DNA of 43,969 bases from Planctomycetota bacterium (GTDB taxonomy: Bacteria; Planctomycetota; Phycisphaerae; SM23-33), in contig JAJRYB010000003.1 of NCBI GenBank assembly GCA_024275995.1, positions 1 through 43,969 of the forward strand, read 5' to 3'. Each line of letters opens with the position of its first letter. Position 1 is the first letter of the stretch. The position numbers and the translations under genes were made by a program. The notes beneath the pieces were generated by a model. That model made no database searches. It saw only the letters and a list, made by a program, of their open reading frames with translations, and was not told the origin of the DNA. Of this stretch, positions 7,541-15,546 are shown piece after piece.

Positions 7541-7768
7541 TCATTCGGACGTTTGATAAATAACTGGGCGATAGCGAGGAGGAGGAATGGGCTTACCAGT
7601 TTGACGGGCGGCATCCAACCAGGTTTCTTTGGCTCGCTCCAATTCCGCCAGTGCCTCTTCGGGAGTGTCGCCAAAGGCCGAGCATGATTCCAAATCGGGG
7701 ATATCTGCAATATATCCTCCGTCTTCCTCGCTGTAGAAAATGTTAATATGATAATCGGCCATGTTCAT
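7541..7768 (-). CDS. hicB: HicB-like antitoxin
   Basis: 75 residues beginning MNMADYHINIFYSEEDGGY and continuing IADIPDLESCSAFGDTPEEA. This is the HicB partial RNase-H fold ('Y...dgGyvA.iPdlpgc.a.GdT.eEAl'). HicB neutralises the HicA mRNA interferase and often represses the operon. No clear C-terminal DNA-binding domain follows, so this is a short HicB; repression would need a different surface. The ATG at 7768 overlaps the hicA stop as ATGA; an ATG at 7762 is an alternative with a better-spaced GGGAG site. Confidence 0.85.
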   Translation of the reverse strand: MNMADYHINIFYSEEDGGYIADIPDLESCSAFGDTPEEALAELERAKETWLDAARQTGKPIPPPRYRPVIYQTSE

Positions 7769-8016
7769 CTCTCCCACTTTAGATTATACCGCTCAACGAG
7801 GCGGAGCAGTTGTCGAATTTGATACGGTTTTGCCTGTCCACGCACGTCTTGAAGGTTGATGAATCCAGGAATGTCAGGATGCGTGTAGATATGATGGCTT
7901 CCTTTTATCCTGTCCAGAAGGAAGCCAAGACTTTCGATAAGGTTCTCCATGTCCCGAAAGGAAACATTGTGCAGGTCACCCCGCCCCAGCCGGCGCAGTA
8001 GCTTCTTGCGATTCAT
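7765..8016 (-). CDS. hicA: HicA-like mRNA interferase toxin
   Basis: 83 residues. The double-stranded-RNA-binding-like HicA fold is recognisable: a helix with NLIESLGFLLDRIKGSHHIY, where the G-S-H histidine is the catalytic residue of the family, and a C-terminal strand-helix segment. HicA cleaves mRNA and is held in check by HicB, encoded directly downstream with a four-base overlap. The toxin-first order is standard for hicAB. The pair sits 27 bases after yggS, which suggests insertion behind a housekeeping gene. All key positions appear intact. Confidence 0.87.
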   Translation of the reverse strand: MNRKKLLRRLGRGDLHNVSFRDMENLIESLGFLLDRIKGSHHIYTHPDIPGFINLQDVRGQAKPYQIRQLLRLVERYNLKWER

Positions 8017-8043
8017 GCCTTTAGTTTCTCATTCCTTCCGTTA

Positions 8044-8763
8044 TCACTCGAACAGCGCCGTTCCTATTCGCAAAATCGTCGCGCCCTCCTCGACGGCGAC
8101 GGAATAGTCCTGGCTCATCCCCATGGACAGTTCCTTCAGATCGTCCCCTCCTATCCGCTCGGTGCACATTTCCTCGAACAGTTCCCGCAGGCGGACGAAT
8201 ATCGGCCGCGACTTTTCCGCATCGCGCGTGATGGGCGTCATCGTCATCAGTCCGATAAGATGCAGGTTTTCCAGCGTGCAGATCATCTCCCCCAGGTGCA
8301 TCGCCGCGCCGACGGCACAGCCGAACTTCTGCGGCTCCTTGCTGCAATTAACCTGGAGCATCACGTCGATCTGCCCCATTCCTTCGGCGCGGGCCTGGAT
8401 TTCCTCCGCCAGTCGCAGCGAGTCCAGCGAATGAATCACCCCGACGATCGGAAGGACGTTCTTTACCTTGTTTCGCTGGAGGTGCCCGATCATGTGCCAT
8501 CGCGGCGCGATCGGCAGAGGATTGCGTTTTCGTTGCAGGTATCCGTTCAGCTCTTCCGCTCGCCGTTGAAGCTGTTGAACGCGATTTTCGCCGAGTTCCG
8601 TCATGCCGGCGTCGAGAAGCAGCTTGATCTCGTCCAGGCCGACGGTCTTGGTGACGGCGACGATGCTCACGTCGTCCGTTCGTCCGCTCCTGGCGCGGGC
8701 GTCGGCGATATTGTCCCGGATGCGGGATAGATTCCCGGCGATCCTGCTCTTGGTAACTGCCAT
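8044..8763 (-). CDS. yggS: PLP homeostasis protein, YggS/PROSC family
   Basis: 239 residues, the family's usual size. It is a single-domain TIM-barrel PLP-binding protein involved in vitamin B6 and amino-acid homeostasis. Visible motifs are VSIVAVTKTV with the PLP-binding lysine (about residue 39), GENRVQQLQRR, WHMIGHLQRNKVK (family consensus 'wHfiGhLQ.NK'), the SLDS segment, and ELSMGMSQDYSVAVEEGAT with RIGTALFE at the end. The start is ATG at 8763 (MAVTKSRIAGNL); the open frame extends upstream but without family resemblance. It lies between hicA and the pterin methyltransferase gene, all on the minus strand. Confidence 0.92.
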   Translation of the reverse strand: MAVTKSRIAGNLSRIRDNIADARARSGRTDDVSIVAVTKTVGLDEIKLLLDAGMTELGENRVQQLQRRAEELNGYLQRKRNPLPIAPRWHMIGHLQRNKVKNVLPIVGVIHSLDSLRLAEEIQARAEGMGQIDVMLQVNCSKEPQKFGCAVGAAMHLGEMICTLENLHLIGLMTMTPITRDAEKSRPIFVRLRELFEEMCTERIGGDDLKELSMGMSQDYSVAVEEGATILRIGTALFE

Positions 8764-8813
8764 GATCGCAGAACATACCACGCGGTTCTTTTGAGGGCAA
8801 GCCTGCGTGCGGT

Positions 8814-9596
8814 CTACCGCATCGCAGTAACGTAGTTCATGCAGAACTCGTCGCGTCCGGCGACCGCCTCGGCTGCGTATATCGTCGCCATGACGCCGTC
8901 GACGCACGGGTCGGTTATCGCCGCGTCCATACCGGCGTAGATGCACTGCGCCAGGGCGGCCAGGTTCACGTTCTTTCGCTTGGGAAGCCCGAAACTTACG
9001 TTGCTCAACCCGCCGCCGATGTGAACCTCGGGCCATTTCGACCGGATCTGCGCGATGGCGTCTATTACGTGCCGCCCGCTGGCTGCATCCGCCGAAACGG
9101 GCAGGAAGCACGGGTCCACGATGATCTCGTCAAGCTTCTTTCCCGTGTCGGTAATCCTGGCGATGAGCTGCTCGGCCCGCTGGACGCGATCTTCCATGGA
9201 GCACGGCGTTCCGTCGTCACTCATCAGAAGCGCGACTACCATGCAATCGAATTCCTTGACGATATCCAGCATGTTCTCCAAGCGCTCGCTCTCCAGGGAG
9301 ATGCTGTTGAGGATCGGCTTTTTCTTCGCCATGGACAGGCCTTTGCGCATCACGTCCGGGTTGGCTGTGTCCACCGCGATTGGAAGCTCGCTGCCGGCCT
9401 GGACAAGGTCCATCAGCCAGACCATGTTCGCCTCTTCGGCGCCTTCACGCGGGTTCCCACCGTTGATATCGATGTAGGTGGCCCCGGCGGCGTCCTGTTC
9501 CTTTGCTGTCTTGACGATGTGATCGGCGTCCCTGTTTTCGAGGGCCGAGGCGATAGCCTTGCGGGTTGCGTTGATTTTTTCACCAATGACCAGCAT
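8814..9596 (-). CDS. Methyltetrahydrofolate:corrinoid methyltransferase-like protein (AcsE/MeTr family)
   Basis: 260 residues, the size of single-domain pterin-binding methyltransferases. Family features are VIGEKINATRKAI, the ATYIDINGGNPREG strand, LPIAVDTANPDVM, NSISLE, DEIIVDPCFLPVS and VHIGGGLSNVSFGLPKR. The last is diagnostic of the AcsE/MtvB/MtgA group, which move a methyl group between tetrahydrofolate and a corrinoid protein. Dihydropteroate synthase also shares the fold but differs at these motifs. No corrinoid protein, CO dehydrogenase or other one-carbon gene is nearby, so the partner is unknown. The ATG has AGGAGAG five bases upstream. Confidence 0.82.
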   Translation of the reverse strand: MLVIGEKINATRKAIASALENRDADHIVKTAKEQDAAGATYIDINGGNPREGAEEANMVWLMDLVQAGSELPIAVDTANPDVMRKGLSMAKKKPILNSISLESERLENMLDIVKEFDCMVVALLMSDDGTPCSMEDRVQRAEQLIARITDTGKKLDEIIVDPCFLPVSADAASGRHVIDAIAQIRSKWPEVHIGGGLSNVSFGLPKRKNVNLAALAQCIYAGMDAAITDPCVDGVMATIYAAEAVAGRDEFCMNYVTAMR

Positions 9597-9622
9597 CCAT
9601 ACTCTCCTGTTAAAGATTTCAG

Positions 9623-9645
9623 ACCTGCCTGCCGGTCAGGCAGGT
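9623..9645. repeat. 23-base perfect palindrome, intergenic
   Basis: ACCTGCCTG-CCGGT-CAGGCAGGT. Nine-base arms pair perfectly around a five-base loop. It lies between the methyltransferase gene and the VWA gene, next to dispersed repeat copy 2. Confidence 0.8.
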
Positions 9646-9648
9646 TTC

Positions 9649-9668
9649 AAATTTGAGATTCCGGATTT
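9649..9668. repeat. AT-rich dispersed repeat, copy 2
   Basis: AAATTTGAGATTCCGGATTT, the reverse complement (with two differences) of 5774-5793. It runs into the stop codon of the VWA gene (9667-9669), so the repeat has supplied or overlaps the gene's end. Confidence 0.65.
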
Positions 9669-10677
9669 ACTCTTCTTCCATCGCCCTTCGCTGCGCGTCC
9701 CAGTCCATCAGGGCGTCCAGCCCGTAGCTTACGCTCTCTCCACCGGTCAGTTCGGCAAATTTTTTCAGCCCTTCCGCTGCCTTCCCGAATTCGGTCATTC
9801 CCACAATCGTTATGGTGATTCCGAGTTTTTTCGCGCGTTCGACGAGTTTGGCCGCACTGCCCGATGTTCCATCCCCGAAAGAGCGGCTGACCATCATCAC
9901 GATCGCCTTCACCGCTGATTCGTTCTTGAGTTTTTCCGCACGATCGAGCGCCTTCTCAAGTCCCGCAGGCAACTCGGCGCTGCCTTCGGGAATGTACTCG
10001 TCCAGGAACGTTTTCAAAGACGCCCTGGCCGATTCATTCGCGTCGCTGAGTCCCCCGGCCGGGAACCAACTGTCGCCCTGGGCAACGCCGGCGATCAGCA
10101 CGGCGAATTTCTGGTCGTCGCCCAGGGATTTCACCGACGAGATCGTCATCACTCTGGCGAAGTCGAACGTTTCCTCCATGCCAGACCCGCCGTCCAGAAT
10201 ATAGATCACCGGGGCGCTTATGTTCATACCGGCAACCGTCTTGGGTTTCTCGTCGAGCGGGTTGACGTATCCCGAACCGCTCGTCCCGCCGCCTTCGGAT
10301 ATTTTCCTCTCTCCGCTACCGGCAATCAGGATCGCCATGTAAATCATCACGCCGATCATCAGAACTATCGCGCCTATCAGGATGAGCGAGACGATGCCCT
10401 GCACCTTCACCGGATCGGCGGTGGGTATGTGTTCTTCCGATATGGTGGCGGCTACTTCTCGCGTCGCCGACTGGCGGGCCGCCTCCTGCTGGGCTGTGGT
10501 CATCGGCGCGTCCGGACGAAAGCCCGGCGTATCCGGGCGACCAGCAGCGCCGCTGGATGATTTCCCAGCCACCATGTTGATCGTCTTGCAGTACGGGCAT
10601 CGGCAAACGCTCCCCGCGAACGCCTCGTCGATCGATATCTTCTTACGGCAGCCGGTGCAGCGAACTTTCATGGCCAT
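9667..10677 (-). CDS. Zinc-ribbon, membrane-anchored von Willebrand factor A-like protein
   Basis: 336 residues from the ATG at 10677, which has AGGTGG six bases upstream. The N-terminus is a zinc ribbon (C7-x2-C10 and C27-P-Y-C30). A linker follows, then a hydrophobic helix at about 94-118 (IVSLILIGAIVLMIGVMIYM), then a VWA fold starting APVIYILDGGSGM at about 155. The MIDAS motif reads D-G-G-S-G instead of DxSxS, so metal-dependent adhesion through this site is doubtful. Later VWA features, such as VMMVSRSFGDG and a strand at GITITIVGM, are present. It follows the P-type ATPase by 171 bases on the same strand and may be a separate unit. Role unknown. Confidence 0.7.
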   Translation of the reverse strand: MAMKVRCTGCRKKISIDEAFAGSVCRCPYCKTINMVAGKSSSGAAGRPDTPGFRPDAPMTTAQQEAARQSATREVAATISEEHIPTADPVKVQGIVSLILIGAIVLMIGVMIYMAILIAGSGERKISEGGGTSGSGYVNPLDEKPKTVAGMNISAPVIYILDGGSGMEETFDFARVMTISSVKSLGDDQKFAVLIAGVAQGDSWFPAGGLSDANESARASLKTFLDEYIPEGSAELPAGLEKALDRAEKLKNESAVKAIVMMVSRSFGDGTSGSAAKLVERAKKLGITITIVGMTEFGKAAEGLKKFAELTGGESVSYGLDALMDWDAQRRAMEEE

Positions 10678-10848
10678 CTGAATCCACCTCTTCTCTTGGG
10701 GCCTTGCTCCACCGCACTGTACCACTACTGCAAGGCCGGGGCAAATACCGCCTCCACGTTGAACGGCCAATCTACGAACCGGTTTTTACCGAGATGCGCG
10801 GGATGAAAATGAACAGGATGAAAACGTGTCGGAACGTGTCGGCGCCGG

Positions 10849-13062
10849 TTAAGGCTCGCCCCTCCGTTGTTGCGGCGTGCCAAGTAACCGCAGGCTGTTG
10901 GAGACGACCAGCAGCGTAGCGCCGGTGTCGGCGGCGATTGCCATCCACAGAGAGGCAACGCCCAGAAGCGTCAGGGCGATGAACAGAAGTTTCAACCCGA
11001 GCGCAAAAATAATATTCACCTTGATGACGCCCAGCGTGCGTCGCGAATGGCGGATGAGCCAGGACAGCTTGGTCAGGTCGTCGGACATCAGCGCCACGTC
11101 GGCCGTTTCCAGTGCGGCGTCGGTTCCCATCGCGCCCATGGCGATTCCGAACGTAGCAACGGCCATGGCGGGCGCGTCGTTGATACCGTCGCCGACCATC
11201 GCGACCTGGCCGTACTCGCGAACGAGAGACTGTACGGCGTCGACCTTGTCTTCGGGCAACAGCTCGAAGCGGAACTCGTCCACGCCGGTAGCAGCCGCTA
11301 CTGCCCTGGCCGTACCCTCGTTGTCGCCGGTGAGCATGACGATTTTTTGGACCCCGACATCCTTGATGGCCCGCACGCTCTCGGCGGCGTCTTCTCGAAC
11401 GCCGTCGGCTACGCTGATCAGCCCGCACACGTGATCGTCGTTACCAACCGCGATTACCGTGTGTCCGGCGTCCTCCAATTCATCAGCCTTGGCGTGGACT
11501 TCGGGCGTCTCCTGGACCTTGTCGTGCATCATGCGGTGGCTGCCGATCCAGAATAACCGCCCGTAGACGCGCCCCTGGGCCCCCTTGCCGGGTATCGCCT
11601 GGAAGTCCTCGGCCGGTGGGATGCCGATGCCCTCGGACCGAGCCGTTCGCAGGATCGCTCTGGCCAGTGGGTGCTCGCTGTTGGCCTCCAGCGCCGCTGC
11701 CCTTTCCAGAAGCTCTCCCGGCGTGTGATCGTTCAGGGGTATGACCTGCTGCACCTCGGGATGTCCGTAAGTCAGCGTGCCCGTCTTGTCCACCGCCAGC
11801 GCGCGGAGACGACCGGCAGCTTCCATATACATCCCGCCCTTGACCAGTACGCCGTTGCGGGCCGAGGCGGTGAGGGCAGAAACGACGCTGACCGGCGTCG
11901 AGATCACCAGGGCGCACGGGCAGGCGATCACCAGGATCACCAGCCCCCGATATATCCAGTCGGACCAGTCCAGCGACAGTGCCAGCGGAGGGATGAGCAC
12001 GATCGCCGCCGCCAAGGCCATCATGATCGGTGTGTAATACCGGGCGAAACGGTCCACCCACTGTTGTGCCGGAGCGCGGCGAGACTGGGCCTTCTCGACC
12101 ATCTGAATGATCCTCGCCAGCGTCGTGTCGCTCGCCGACTTCGTGGAGCGGAACTCCATCGCGCCGTCTTCGTTAATCGTGCCGGCGTACACCTCGTCGC
12201 CCGGCTTCTTGCTTATCGGCATCGATTCGCCGGTGATCGGAGCCTGGTTGACGGTGGAGGACCCCTTCAGAACCACTCCGTCCAGGGGGATCTTTTCGCC
12301 GGGGCGAACCAGGACGGTTGCGCCGACGGGCACGTCCTCGACCGGTTTCTCGTGAACTTCTCCATGTTCCGGACAGATGTACCGGGCGACGGTCGGGGAG
12401 AGGTCCATCAGCGCTCCGATCGCCCGTCGGGCGCGCCCGACGCTCCAGTGCTCCAACAGCAGCGATACGGCAAAGAGCAGCGCAACTGTCGCGCCCTCGA
12501 ACCATTCGCCGATGAACAGGGCGCCAGTGACGGCCACCACCATCAACAGGTTCATGTCCGGGCGCAACCTTCGACCGGCCAGCAGGGCCTTGGGGACCAC
12601 GAACCAGGCCCCCGTCACGACCGCTCCGACGTACAATAGAATCGACGCCAACGGGAAGACGTGCCGCTCGTCGTGTCCCTCGGCGAAGGCGTCAACGATA
12701 CTACCGTGCAGCAACCAGTGCGAGAGGAAGCCTGCCACCAGCAGACCGCCGCTCAATACCGCCATGATCAGCCGACCGTGCCGCTGCCAGAATGACGTCG
12801 GCTCCAGCTTTCCGCGGGACTCCCACGGAATGGCTTTCATGCCGGTGGCGGAGACGGCTGCGACGATATCGGCTGGGGAGACGCGCTCGGCGTCATATTC
12901 GACGGACATCCGTGCATTGAGTACGTCGAAATCCATCTCGATGACGCCGGGCCGGTTTCCGACCTCCCGCTTCAGGATGGTGACTTCCTCAACACAGTCC
13001 AGACCCTCGACCTTGTAGTCGATGCGCTGTGGGACGGATCTGTTTTCGCTATTGAAGCTCAC
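10849..13062 (-). CDS. P1B-type heavy-metal ATPase (Zn/Cd/Pb exporter)
   Basis: 737 residues, full length. An HMA-like N-terminal domain carries GLDCVEEV (C23 followed by E25/E26 in place of CxxC), and a His-rich loop is at about 129-134. All catalytic motifs are present: TGES (277-280), the membrane CPC (381-383), the phosphorylated aspartate in DKTGT (D425) and GDGIND. The last membrane helices read ALGLKLLFIA... with ADTGATLLV and end SLRLL, where the K and D are the metal ligands typical of ZntA-type Zn/Cd/Pb pumps. It exports metal from the cytoplasm using ATP. The GTG start has AAGGAGG upstream, and the gene overlaps the end of the preceding PPIase gene by 14 bases. It is the last gene of the SPFH/metal operon. 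Confidence 0.93.
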   Translation of the reverse strand: MSFNSENRSVPQRIDYKVEGLDCVEEVTILKREVGNRPGVIEMDFDVLNARMSVEYDAERVSPADIVAAVSATGMKAIPWESRGKLEPTSFWQRHGRLIMAVLSGGLLVAGFLSHWLLHGSIVDAFAEGHDERHVFPLASILLYVGAVVTGAWFVVPKALLAGRRLRPDMNLLMVVAVTGALFIGEWFEGATVALLFAVSLLLEHWSVGRARRAIGALMDLSPTVARYICPEHGEVHEKPVEDVPVGATVLVRPGEKIPLDGVVLKGSSTVNQAPITGESMPISKKPGDEVYAGTINEDGAMEFRSTKSASDTTLARIIQMVEKAQSRRAPAQQWVDRFARYYTPIMMALAAAIVLIPPLALSLDWSDWIYRGLVILVIACPCALVISTPVSVVSALTASARNGVLVKGGMYMEAAGRLRALAVDKTGTLTYGHPEVQQVIPLNDHTPGELLERAAALEANSEHPLARAILRTARSEGIGIPPAEDFQAIPGKGAQGRVYGRLFWIGSHRMMHDKVQETPEVHAKADELEDAGHTVIAVGNDDHVCGLISVADGVREDAAESVRAIKDVGVQKIVMLTGDNEGTARAVAAATGVDEFRFELLPEDKVDAVQSLVREYGQVAMVGDGINDAPAMAVATFGIAMGAMGTDAALETADVALMSDDLTKLSWLIRHSRRTLGVIKVNIIFALGLKLLFIALTLLGVASLWMAIAADTGATLLVVSNSLRLLGTPQQRRGEP

Positions 13063-15040
13063 GGGCTTCCTCCTTCAACATTTCGATGAGTGTGTAATCA
13101 TATATTCTTGCTTCGGCCTTGCGGAGCAGGTCGCTTTCCATCCTGCTCATGAGTTCGTAGTGCCTGGTCTCCATCAGGTCCCCGCGAACCCGATCTCTTA
13201 CCTCCTCGAAGGCCCGATCCATTGGCTCCTGGCGGTCCCGAACAAACGCGACGTGGAAGTTGCCTCCCATCCGAAAGACCGGACTAAGCCTGCCCTTTTC
13301 AAGGTCGAGCACGTTCTCGTGAAGCTCATGGTAGAACAGCTCGTTCAGGGCATTGTCGCTCTCGCCGATCCATCCCTCGATCCTCCCGCCCGTCCTGGCG
13401 GTGTACGGATCGTCGGTGTAACGCTTGGCTACACTGGCGAATCCATCTCCCGCAAGTTGATCCGGCGAGAGGGTCTTGAGTTCGGCCAGGGCCTTTTCGG
13501 CTTTTCGGCGGGCTCGTTTCTCTTCTTCGTCTCCGGCGCCGCCGTTGATGCGAAGGTAGTTGATCTTGACGCGAGCCGGCCGGCGGTAACGGCGCTTGTG
13601 CTTCGTGAAGAAATCCCGCAATTCCCGGTCCGTAACCGTGATTTTGTCATCCACCTCCTCCTGGTGCAACACCTGTTTGAGCAGGGCAAGCCGGACGCGG
13701 TCGATTCGTTTTCGATTCTTCCCGGCGCGCAGATCGTCGGAAGAATCCTCGACGACAAGGGAACGCTCGACCATCCTGTCCAGGAGTTTCTTTCGGGCTT
13801 CGAAATCCGCATACCTGGCCTGCTCCAGTGGCGTCAGTTCCCCGAACTCCTGCATGAAATCTCCCAGGCTGTAGGGTTCGCCGTGGATGGTGAATAGCGT
13901 GGCGTTGCGGTTTTCCTTCAGATGCCGCCGGCGAAGTTCTCCGGCCAGTTCGGAGGCGAGCTGTTCGCGGACCTCGTCAAATCGCTGAGGCCTTGGTTCT
14001 TCGCGAGCCTCCACTCGCGCCACCAGCAACCTGTCTCCGTCTTCGAGAACGTCCGTGACCTCGGGCGGGAAATGTCGGGCGAGTTTCATCTTTTTCCACA
14101 GCGACTCCTTCTCGGAGACCCAGTTCGTAGCGGCTGCCTTGCCGGGCGTACCCTTGTCGGTAAAGAATCTCCGTATCTTCGAAACGGGTGCGCCCGAAAG
14201 CAGGAGTATGCGGACCTCGCGGGCTATATCCCGACCGGGCGAGTCGCTTCCACCGGCCGGAACTTCAACCAGCAGCAGCTTCATTCGTGTGGGCAGACGG
14301 AACCGTTCGCGCTTCTCGAAGTAGGCCGTCCGCAACTGTTCCTCGTCACCCCTGGGGTACTTCAGGAGGTCGTAGTTGACGGTGAGTCCGGAGTTCTCCC
14401 TTAGCTCTTTGAGGTACTTCCGGATGAAGGCCCTTTCTTTCCGCCGCGTGAGAAGGACCCTGATTTTCCCAGTGACCTCTGAGAGGGTGCGCGAGCCGAA
14501 CTCTTTTCGGTTCTGCTCGTAATAGGTTTTGATCTCAGAGCCTTCGACGCGGATTTTCCCCTTGTGCCAACCACGATGGAGGTCGGCGATGTTGATCTCT
14601 TCGACAGCGTGTTTCAGCAGGTGGCGAACCTTCCCTCTCTCGGCGAGCTTCTTCTTCGCCACAAGATTTCCGATGAGCCGGTCCACGACCAGGCTGGTCG
14701 CCGCCTCCCTGTAAACAGCCAGCGTGTGGGCTTCCGCATGCTCACTACCGCAGGCCAGAGGCGTTTCGCACTGTTCGTCCTCTGTGCAGGAATCATGGTC
14801 ATCTCCGTGACGGGAGCAACGAAGGTGCTTTTCGCACCGTGGCAGGAACTCATGCAAGTAACGGCGCAGTTCCTCTTTGGTTACTTTTCCACCCCGGTAC
14901 GTAGCGACGATGCCGGGTTCCGGAGGCCTGAGCATGCGCATGGACAAAGCCCCCAGCAGGATCAGCACAAAAATGCCGACACCTACCTGGAAGCGCCTGT
15001 TACGGACCAGGACACCGATCTTTTTCATCTTTTTCCACAC
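13049..15040 (-). CDS. Membrane-anchored parvulin-type PPIase with Cys/His-rich insert (second copy)
   Basis: 663 residues from the GTG at 15040 (GGAG seven bases upstream); an ATG at 15028 and a TTG at 15070 are alternatives. An uncleaved membrane anchor (about 17-37) is followed by a SurA-N-like helical region. Between residues 63 and 105 lies an unusual cluster (H63, C69, H72, C75, H78, H82, C85, C91, C97, H101, H105), likely metal-binding. A degenerate parvulin-like segment occurs near 250-370. A better C-terminal parvulin domain lies near 490-610 (VKINYLRING, then DGFASVAKRYTDDPYTARTGG and GRLSPVFRMGGNFHVAFV). Such proteins catalyse prolyl isomerisation and chaperone exported proteins. 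It shares architecture and motifs with the protein at 19263-21224. Its end overlaps the ATPase gene. Confidence 0.8.
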   Translation of the reverse strand: MWKKMKKIGVLVRNRRFQVGVGIFVLILLGALSMRMLRPPEPGIVATYRGGKVTKEELRRYLHEFLPRCEKHLRCSRHGDDHDSCTEDEQCETPLACGSEHAEAHTLAVYREAATSLVVDRLIGNLVAKKKLAERGKVRHLLKHAVEEINIADLHRGWHKGKIRVEGSEIKTYYEQNRKEFGSRTLSEVTGKIRVLLTRRKERAFIRKYLKELRENSGLTVNYDLLKYPRGDEEQLRTAYFEKRERFRLPTRMKLLLVEVPAGGSDSPGRDIAREVRILLLSGAPVSKIRRFFTDKGTPGKAAATNWVSEKESLWKKMKLARHFPPEVTDVLEDGDRLLVARVEAREEPRPQRFDEVREQLASELAGELRRRHLKENRNATLFTIHGEPYSLGDFMQEFGELTPLEQARYADFEARKKLLDRMVERSLVVEDSSDDLRAGKNRKRIDRVRLALLKQVLHQEEVDDKITVTDRELRDFFTKHKRRYRRPARVKINYLRINGGAGDEEEKRARRKAEKALAELKTLSPDQLAGDGFASVAKRYTDDPYTARTGGRIEGWIGESDNALNELFYHELHENVLDLEKGRLSPVFRMGGNFHVAFVRDRQEPMDRAFEEVRDRVRGDLMETRHYELMSRMESDLLRKAEARIYDYTLIEMLKEEARELQ

Positions 15041-15140
15041 ACCTGCGCTCCGGTCGAGCGCGAAGGTCAACTCCCCCGCCCATCCGGCGGGGGTTGACTG
15101 CGTCCGACCGTGGTGCCCATCAAACCATTCGCCCGTCGGG

Positions 15141-15272
15141 CTATATCTTCCATTCCTTGATGCGATCCGACAAGGTCGTGATAAGTCCCGCCGTCTTGAA
15201 CAGGACGACCACCGCTCCGATGGCTACCAACAGATTTCCCACATTACTGAGTATTTCACCAACATTTGCCAT
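15141..15272 (-). CDS. 43-residue single-helix membrane protein, tandem copy B
   Basis: The ATG at 15272 has GGAG eight bases upstream. The product starts MANVGEILSN, has a hydrophobic helix at about 12-33 (LLVAIGAVVVLFKTAGLI) and ends with an amphipathic charged tail, SDRIKEWKI. It is 31/43 identical to the product of 15347-15478, so the two arose by tandem duplication with a repeat distance of 206 bases. It lies between the HflK-like and PPIase genes on the same strand. I do not recognise the family. Size and context suggest a small accessory subunit of a membrane complex. Confidence 0.75.
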   Translation of the reverse strand: MANVGEILSNVGNLLVAIGAVVVLFKTAGLITTLSDRIKEWKI

Positions 15273-15346
15273 TTTGTTTTCTCCGTGTACAGATCTATTC
15301 GATTTCGCGAGCCGCCAACGCGACGACTCTCCCAGGCCGGGACCAG

Positions 15347-15478
15347 CTACACATCCCATTCCTTGATGCGGTCTGAAAGGACGGTGATAAGAGCGGCCGT
15401 TTTGAACAGTATGACCACCGCTCCGATGGACACCAGCAGTGCGGCTACGCTACTAAGCAGGCTTCCGATATTCGCCAT
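15347..15478 (-). CDS. 43-residue single-helix membrane protein, tandem copy A
   Basis: The ATG at 15478 follows a GGAGACAATCAAG leader. The product starts MANIGSLLSS, has one hydrophobic helix (LLVSIGAVVILFKTAALI) and ends LSDRIKEWDV. It is nearly the same length and sequence as copy B, with substitutions mainly conservative (V/I, A/S, G/A). This conservation pattern argues that both are translated. Lacking a cleavable signal, each is probably a single-span inner-membrane protein. Function unknown. Confidence 0.75.
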   Translation of the reverse strand: MANIGSLLSSVAALLVSIGAVVILFKTAALITVLSDRIKEWDV

Positions 15479-15546
15479 CTTGATTGTCTCCATTGCACGG
15501 GTTTAGCGGATTCGCGAGCGTGCCACGCGGCAGCCCACGGTTTGTT

